A DNA stretch of 64,000 nucleotides from Cristatella mucedo (lineage: Eukaryota > Bryozoa > Phylactolaemata > Cristatellidae): the NCBI GenBank assembly GCA_009760855.2, contig WPIO01000080.1, positions 363,501 through 427,500 of the forward strand, read 5' to 3'. Positions 57,085-64,000 of the stretch are shown here, piece by piece. The translations under genes and the position numbers were made by a program. Under the pieces are notes generated by a model that saw only the letters and a list, made by a program, of their open reading frames with translations, had not been told where the DNA came from and searched no databases. Numbering within the stretch: the stretch's first letter is position 1; each line of letters opens with the position of its first letter.

Positions 57085-58620
57085 AATAATAATGCATTTG
57101 ATGTAGAGCACTCAGAGAACACTTAAGCCCCATGCATTGGCAGCAAAGGAAGCAAGATCGGATCATTAGTGACTGCATGCTCGATAAATAACCAGAATAA
57201 CGTGGCTAGGGGTATTATGCACAGGGTCGGCATGCAAGTGTTTTGTTAGTGGCAGCACTACAGTGTCAGCACGCATAAGCACGTGAAAGATAAATCAAAG
57301 GGATCTAATTCATATTTTGATAAATAGATGCGTTTAAGTTTCTTTTTAAATGTGGACAAGTCAAAAGAACTCGTGACGCCAGTCAAGAGTGAGTTCTAGG
57401 CTTTCAGAGCCCAAGAACGGTCTTCGAAGGATATGATCTTTGCAAAACGTATGCTTGAACGAATAGATTTCAATGAGCGGTTGGTACGACGCTTAGCCTG
57501 GTGGGGTGTAAACCTGATAAGTAGGCTGGAGCCAAATAATGAATAGATCTAAAAGTGAGTGGCAAAACCTTGAAGTCGATGCATTGCTTGACTGGGAGCC
57601 AATGCCGGTCGGCGAGAAGTGGTGTGATGTAGCAACTGCTGCGCTCACAACAGACGAGCCTGGCTGTAATCTTGCAACAGCTGTAAACACCTGAGCGCAC
57701 AGGTCATTCGACCAGCAAGCAGTGAGCTACAGAAGTCGAAACGGGAAGTCACAACTTTAGGGACCAATTTAGTTTCGGTATCCCTGCATAAACCAGTCCG
57801 CATTATAGCAATATTATGTAGCTGAAAGAAGGCAAATTTGATTTTGGAGCTGATGTGGTCTTCTAATGAGAGGTCACTTTGAAACATGAAATCTAGATTT
57901 TGTGCTGATTCAACAGGACATATGCTGGCAAAGCCGATTTTTAGACGCTAAGACATTTGCTGGGAAAACCGATTCAAGTAAGCCTTTCCTATGTCTGAAT
58001 TACACTCTGATTGCCAATAACCAGTAATACGGTTCTATCATCATTAAATTTAAGAAGGTTTGCTGCCATCCATGTGTGAGTGTGATCAATATGCGATGCA
58101 ATGGAGTTGAGAGAACCCGACGTGTTGGAGGGCTGGGCGGGATCAAAGCAGAGGTGCATAGAAATGAAAGATTCAATACGGCCTGGCAATCACATCGGCG
58201 AGAGGTAGAGCATGAACCGCGTGAAAAGAACGGACCAAGCACCGAGCCCTACATAAACCATACTTAAGTGGTACCTCGAATGATCTTTGCGCATTCACGT
58301 TAATAATCTGGAGTCTCCCATTGAGATCGGACCTGAACCATTGCAGAGCACCGCCAGTGATGCCCAGGCGAGATCAGAGGCCCTCTGGAAGAACTTTGTG
58401 ATCAAAAGTATCAAAAGCTGCCGTAAGATCGAGCAAAACAAGCAGAGACACTCTACCTATGTCTGCATTCCTAAGTAGGTCGTTGCACACCCTAAGCAAT
58501 GCTGATTCTGTGGAGTGATTAGCTCTAAAGCCAGACTAGAACTTACTAGCGAGGTTGGAAGTTTCAATATGTGAGTTGAGCTGGTCCGCCACGATCCGTT
58601 CCAGTGTCTTACGACACTAG
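57085..58620 (-). mobile_element. LINE A, long but degenerate copy
   Basis: Minus-strand LINE A from AAT tail (57075-57095) to the start of the RT domain (about 58620, FRANHSTES region). Many stops. It is the longest LINE A stretch in the window but not coding. Confidence 0.78.
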
Positions 58621-58985
58621 CTACTTGTTTATTGAGCATGGTACCACTAACCATTTGATCCTGCTTCTTTCTTCTATCATTAATGTCATTATTATGGTCA
58701 TCAGACGCTCATCCCTTCTTCATCAGTTGGATAACCTGCCCGCTCACCCCGCGAGACCCAGGTAAGGTTAGCTGACGGTATGCATGGCTACATGCGTCTG
58801 AAACTGTATTTATATTACCTCCATTTATTTATTACATGCTACAAAAACGTTTTGCAGTAGATCGAAACAGCTCATCGCTAGTGTGTGTGTGACGAAGCCG
58901 CGGCTATTGGCTGAGGAGTAGGACGAGTGTCGCACGAATGCTGGCTGAGCAGCCCTGACGGGCGCTTAGAGTTGAGCTGAAGCGC

Positions 58986-60902
58986 TCACGCCTTTTGCCC
59001 CGTCTTCGCCTCCTTTTGTTTGTTGCGATATCTCTTGCTAGCGAACCATCTCTACAACGCAATGTCAACGAAACGTCAGGCAACGGGTCGAGCATTTAGC
59101 CGCCGTTGCCCACGGTTAGCTCCTCAGCGGTGGCGGTGGCCGCAGCGTCAAAGCCAGTATCGAGCCGCCATCGGACGGCTGAAGCTTTCTCTTGCATCCG
59201 CCGGCACTCCTCGTTCGAGGTCGCATCCCTTTCCGGCCACTCACTCCACAGCCGGCCTTCTACTTCCGGCACCGAGCGCTCGCAGCGAATTAAGCTTTCA
59301 ACAGCACCTGGCGCATTTGCTGTGCACGGAGCCTGGCGCCTTCGCAGTGCCCGGCGGGCGACGCCTTCGAAGTACTCGGCGAGCGACGCCTTCGCAGTAA
59401 ACCGAGCAGTGAGCGGCAAGTCTGCCTGCCCGCTCGCCCGGTTTTGGCCTTGGCGCCGCCGCTCACCTTGGCTTCGGCAAGCTCGAGGCCCGTCTCTTGC
59501 ACCAGTTTGCAGTAATCCCTCTCCGTCGGGAAGCTCGCCCTCTCGTACAGCTGCTCCAGCTTTGCCACTTGCTGCGGCTCCTTCCTTCTGTAGGTTCGCT
59601 TAGTCGAGGTGGGCACGTCTGCAGCTGCGGCGCCTGCCTGGCCGCATTCGGCCGCTTCGGTTTCTTCGGCCTCTCTGTCCGCCGCTCCCGCCGCCACCAG
59701 GGAAGTCACAGTCCGAGCCTCCGCCAAAGGCAGTGCGGCTAAGGTGTTGCAGCGCCGCTTGGCGGCCGAGAGGCCGACGTCTGCGGCAGCGGTGGCGACG
59801 CTGCCCGGTCGCCAACCCGGCTTGTTCGCTGCGGTCGGTTCGTCGGCGCCGGCATGCGGCAGCTCATCCTCGTCACGAGCTCCCCTGGTGCATGCCACCG
59901 ACGCAGCCACCTCGTCGGGCAAAGTCACCGTCGCACTAGCCGCACCGGCCGAGGCATCAGCCCCGGGGTCGGAGGCGACGGCAGAAACGGTGCTCAAGCG
60001 GCGAGGTGGCCGGCCGGGCTTCTTAGCAGCCGGTTGACTGCTCTGCGGTACCGGATCATCGTTTCCGGTGGCCACAGGATCAATTTCGGCAGGAGCAGTG
60101 CTCACGCGTCGGCCCTGTGGCCCGTCGCGCTTCTTAGCAGCCGGGGGGCAGCTCGAAGATACAGAGACTTCGCTTCCAGCGAAGTCTCTTGTGTAGGCAG
60201 GTGTGGCTGAGGCAGCGGCTGCGGCAGGAGCAGCGCTCACGAGGCGGCCCGGTGGCCGGCAGCGCTTCTTGGCAGCTAGGGCTCCTCTCTGCAGCAGCTG
60301 TTCGTACCCAGCTTTGACCATAGGGGCTCCAACGTCTGTCAAACCCACTGCTGTCGCCGATTTGCTCGTGGCTATGAACACGAGATTGCCGTCTGTCTCG
60401 TCTTTAGAAGCCATCGCCACTGTGGCCGCCACTGTCTCAGCGGCGGCGCCGATCGCATCGTGCACGTGCGGCAGCAACTGCTGCACGGCTGCCGAGGCCG
60501 CCTCGGCTGACGGCTGCGGCTGCGGCTTCTGCTGCTCATCTTCGTCAGGGCCGGAACTGAACGAGCCTTCCTCGAATTCGTCTATGCTGTCAACTTCTGG
60601 CTTGCCGAGGTCCGAAACCGTACTACCGTCGGTGGCCACTTCTAGGCGACGCATGAGAACGTTGCAGGCGGTGAATGCGGCAAGTGACACATCATTGCTT
60701 AGCAGAAATCCGATCGAGCGTTCGCTGCGAGTGTCAACGTACCCGTCGGACTGCCGTCCGAGGCTCTGAACGGTGCTGGGAGCGGTGCCCCTCCTGCTGC
60801 CTCGGTGACGTCACATGACCGGCTCTCTTTGACCTCAGATGCGAAGCTCTCTCCGACAATAGGCGTCGCGAGCTCCGTCGAGTTCGCCATCGTTTCCGAC
60901 AT
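58986..60902 (-). CDS. AT-hook/homeodomain gene, diverged copy H3
   Basis: Exons equivalent to H1: 60902-60743, 60677 (or 60641)-59467 and 59051-58986, about 478 residues, phases preserved. The first intron lacks the H1 acceptor: the AG is CG here. A phase-compatible AG follows 36 bp downstream (exon from 60641). One 13-residue unit remains. AT-hooks are eroded: one clear PGRPPRR core near 60015, others changed to RCRP, RDGP or GWRP. The homeodomain is kept: W48, F49, Ser at 51, intron at 46/47. The helix-3 exon differs from H1 by two silent and a few conservative changes and ends at the same TGA, suggesting selection on the homeodomain more than on the hooks. Confidence 0.6.
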
Positions 60903-61014
60903 CTTTTTGATCTCCGTAGCGAGATCGTAGCTAAGAACAGGCAGCCTACATTCGTTTTGTCGCGTTTGAAAAGGTTTCGCCAAATTAACTCGAGGTCAAA
61001 AGAGACACAGGGAG

Positions 61015-61103
61015 AGAGATATATATATATATATATAGAAAAAGAGAGGGAGAACAAATAAGTTGTGGAGAGACGAGGCGGAGTTTCGGAGAGGCGAGGC
61101 GGA

Positions 61104-61154
<51 letters not shown>

Positions 61155-61158
61155 ATAT
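61015..61158. repeat. (TA)n and (GGCA)n microsatellites, H3
   Basis: TATATA at 61018-61036 and about 12 GGCA units at 61105-61152. They occupy the place of the (GA)n arrays of H1 and H2. Confidence 0.95.
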
Positions 61159-61159
61159 T

Positions 61160-61370
61160 GACAGTGCCTCAGAGTAGCACAGGAGTTGGGTCGGCAGTAG
61201 CCTAACGCCATCGAGGCTATTCGGAGGAAAGAGACACAGGCTGGGAAATTGCAGCCTGAGACTTGAGACGTAGGAGGAGGCCCACTCAAACTTTAAACTT
61301 GGCACTTACTTCGAACTAGAGTATGACATGTCACGTGCTTCAGTGGCTACAACAAAGAAAGCAGTGCTCG
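61160..61370 (-). promoter_or_regulatory. Conserved upstream block with CACGTG E-box, H3
   Basis: Counterpart of 29540-29760 and 38545-38750; CACGTG at 61332-61337. Confidence 0.4.
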
Positions 61371-61794
61371 CTTTGCTGCAACAGCCGGCGTCTCGGCACC
61401 CTGCTCGCCGTGCCGAGGAGCTCTCGCTCATCCGGGACTCTTGAGACCTGCAGACGATTAGACAAGTGGGCTACCCTCAAAGCGGCCACTTGATGCCCAA
61501 TCTTTTTCACGAAAACTCCCTCTCCTCTCACGAAAAGGCGTAAAGCAAAACAAGTGTGACTCGGAATTAAAAGAAAGCTTGCTGCCTAAAATCGGCTCTA
61601 CCACTTAACGTATTTCCATGAGTATCAGCACAAGCGTCAAAAATGTCTCGGTCCACACTGTGGTCACGTGATCGCATGCTCCACGTGATCGCTCATTAGA
61701 CGACCTCGTCGACTTTCCCATTGAGTCTCTCTTGTTTAAACTACGTAATGATGCAAAAATTTAGGCTTGCTAAGACATCGATACCACAGCTAAA

Positions 61795-62395
61795 TTGGTC
61801 CATGCAATCGTGACATTCCCTCTCGACTTGTGTAGCTTACAGCTAGCATGTCTGACGACCTGTGCAATCAGACCATTACAGTTGATTAACGATTTACCTG
61901 CTGCCAGGCGTGTCTGTCGTTAACGCCACACTTTTCACGTTACATCGTTTCATCACGTGTACTAACTTTAATTTAAGCAGACCGTCGACTTCAAGATATT
62001 TTTCATAATTTTTACATTTCTTTAGTCTCCGGATCTAGCCTATCAGAGCTACTCCTAAATCAGAGACTAAAACCTAAGCCCTAAATGATAACCTAAGCCT
62101 AAATCATAACCATAAACCCTAAATCGGGTCGGGCATCGTACAATTATCCACACTTCTGACTCAAATCGCTTAGCTGTGCCTTGAACCAATTGAACTTCAA
62201 TTGAACCTTTGAACTTCAAACCTCTTGAAGACGATGCCTTTAGTTCGTATTCTCTAAAAGCGGAACACTCACTCCCGATAGATATCAAGCTGACTTATCT
62301 ATTACTTGCAGAGGATGACCAGCAGGTGATCCGTCTGTGGCACTAGTTCTGGTCCACAGCGAGAGGCCGCCACATAAAGAGCCATTAAACCAAAC
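61795..62395 (+). mobile_element. Degenerate LINE A inside H unit (H3)
   Basis: Counterpart of 30110-30720. Confidence 0.55.
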
Positions 62396-62782
62396 TAAAC
62401 GTCAGCATAGAAATTAGTGTTAAGAAAGAGTCCTCTGTCCTCCGTACTCCAGGTACTCCGGGTAAACCGTTCACCGGGACCACAAAAGCTTCGTATTCCC
62501 GAAAACAACCTGGGACAACCTCTCTCTGGAAGTTCTGAAAACATGGCGCTCAAAGCCCCGAGCCCCACGATCCGTAGTTGCCTGGGTTTCGACTCAACAC
62601 CATGCGCTGTTCTGAGGTAGGAGTGTTAGACTCTAAAGGACTCCTGTCGCTAGATGCATGTATTCAATGTTTCGCCGATTTCAAGTGTAAATTATCTGCA
62701 TCCAAACGAAGCGACCTGTGCGACCGTGCAATTCAATGCTCGACATAAATAAAATTAAATAACTAAAAAACATAATATATAA

Positions 62783-62816
<34 letters not shown>

Positions 62817-63135
62817 TAGCGCTAGAATATGTTATAAGAAAGAAATAAAGTAATTTAAATTTTCTTACTACGTTATAATGCATTAAAATAAATTTAATTT
62901 AAATCTTCTAATAACATTCTGGAGCATTAAAATTGCAGTCTTCTATCCCTTTCTCACCCTATTTACGTAGACATCTAAACGGAGCTCGATTCGTAAAATG
63001 TGCCTCTTCGGTTGTGACCCGCTCGGGAATGTGTATTACTGGGTTATTACTGAATTATGACTAGATTATTTCTGGATTATTACTTAATTATTGATTATCA
63101 ATGGAGCATTACCTCTACTACTTTGCTACTGCTTA
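62396..63135. other. AT-rich H-unit sequence (H3)
   Basis: Shows near single-unit versions of the two minisatellites expanded in H1, and (CA)n(TA)n at 62783-62815. No gene recognised. Confidence 0.5.
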
Positions 63136-63139
63136 CTTT

Positions 63140-63622
63140 GATACGGCAAGGCCGCCACGGCTTGGCTCCTTCGTATCTAGCTGAACTGCTGCATCAGTTT
63201 CAGCCTGTTCGCGCCCTCAGGTCCTGTGTGGACAATAAATTAGCTGTCCCATTCCTCCGCTTAAAGACAGTTGGCGACAGAAGCTTTACCTCTGCTGGTC
63301 CTAGACTGTGGAACTCGCTTCCACAATTCTTACGCAACGACATCTACTCTCCAACTGCCGACTATGGCACATTTTTTTCAGCGGTCCTGAACTGCTACTT
63401 CTATGCTACTCACTACCTCAACTGCTCTCCTAACTCTGCTATGCTTCCCACTTTCTCTTTGTTGCGTGAGACGAAGTCTGTTGGCTACCGAATGCGTACC
63501 TAAAGCCGCTTAGGCTGTGAGTGCGCTATACAAAACTCTTCTGCGTAACACCCACATGGTCTTTATGACTTTGTGGAGTTACTGACGGAGATACATTACA
63601 TTACATTACATCTGGTGTTGCT
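63140..63622 (+). mobile_element. LINE B, best 3' copy
   Basis: Non-LTR element end, CR1/L2 type. Encodes RHGLAPSYLAELL, then VPFLRLKTVGDRSF and SAGPRLWNSLPQFLR, in a frame of over 100 codons, then the 3' UTR and (ACATT)n terminus. Strongly 5'-truncated. It replaces the segment that holds the CRE cluster in H1 and H2. Confidence 0.85.
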
Positions 63623-63742
63623 CTCGCCCACTCGGGCATTTCGGGAGCAATCTTCTCGCGTCACTGCCTCTCGGTCGAAGGTAGCTGGGCCCTCGTACTG
63701 AGGCCAGTTTCAAGCGGTTCGCACGCACCGACCTTCTCGCCT

Positions 63743-64000
63743 ATGGCTGTGCTAGGGCAGCAGCCCGGGAGCCGCGACCCAGTGCTGATGGGCGGGACGG
63801 TCGCACAGTCGGTCGCCAAGCCCGCTTCCCCAAAGACTTCGGTTTCTCAGAGGAAGCGATCGGCCTCGGAGACTCGGCGCTCGCCACAGCAGCAGCAGCA
63901 GCGGCGGCAGGTGCCCTGCGCCCTCGGGTTCGTGAGGCCGCCAAGTTGCCCCAGGGCTAAAGTTCCGCTCGGGAAGGTGAAAAATCTCTGTCGCTCTCTG
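63743..64000 (+). CDS. Candidate partial open frame at right edge (H3)
   Basis: ATG at 63743 followed by 86 open codons to the edge, basic and Gln-rich (five Gln in a row; SQRKRSASETRRS). The H1 and H2 counterparts are frameshifted and stop after 15 codons, so either H3 keeps the ancestral frame or the frame is fortuitous. No known domain. Confidence 0.25.
   Translation, partial: MAVLGQQPGSRDPVLMGGTVAQSVAKPASPKTSVSQRKRSASETRRSPQQQQQRRQVPCALGFVRPPSCPRAKVPLGKVKNLCRSL

Larger units (their letters stand above)
58622..64000. repeat. Duplicated unit H, copy H3 (runs off window)
   Basis: Third, most diverged copy of the H unit in the same orientation as H1 and H2, starting with CTTGTTTATTGAGCATGG, which matches H1 at about 25297. 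Confidence 0.82.

Overview
The window looks like nuclear DNA of an invertebrate animal; the species cannot be named from the sequence. Reasons: spliced genes with canonical GT/AG introns, a LIM-type transcription-factor gene, homeodomain and AT-hook genes, many 5'-truncated CR1/L2-type LINEs, tRNA-derived SINEs, remnants of DNA transposons and a Polinton-type element, and very long (GA)n/(CT)n arrays. There are no operons, rRNA genes or CRISPR arrays.

Layout. 1-740: 5' part of a minus-strand gene with two tandem LIM domains (runs off the left edge). 740-3085: CpG-rich sequence and a SINE. 3.1-10.1 kb (Z1), 12.4-22.3 kb (Z2) and 51.5-57.1 kb (Z3): three copies of one duplicated unit, each with a small minus-strand gene encoding two adjacent CCCH zinc fingers similar to those of ZAP/PARP12. 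About 3 kb of Z1 and Z2 are nearly identical. 23.7-33.6 kb (H1), 33.6-42.0 kb (H2) and 58.6-64.0 kb (H3): three copies of a second unit, each with a minus-strand gene that joins AT-hooks to a C-terminal divergent homeodomain. 42-51.5 kb: mostly single-copy GC-rich DNA, two huge polypurine/polypyrimidine arrays, SINEs and a LINE.

The homeodomain is visible only after splicing. The long exon stops after helix 2 at a GTGAGC donor, at the classic homeobox codon 46/47 boundary. A short exon about 0.4 kb downstream supplies helix 3. H1 gives an intact three-exon frame of 925 codons, including 29 copies of a 13-residue repeat. H2 has two repeats and a premature stop. H3 has about one repeat, a changed splice acceptor and mostly decayed AT-hooks.

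The paralogous units serve as pre-insertion references for each other, so several LINE/SINE insertions can be dated relative to the duplications and some show clear target-site duplications. One SINE family shares the 3' double stem-loop of the main LINE. An AT-rich island at 6.46-7.05 kb is a broken Polinton/Maverick (adintovirus-like) fragment. A cluster of CRE-like sites at equivalent places in H1 and H2 is replaced by a LINE in H3.
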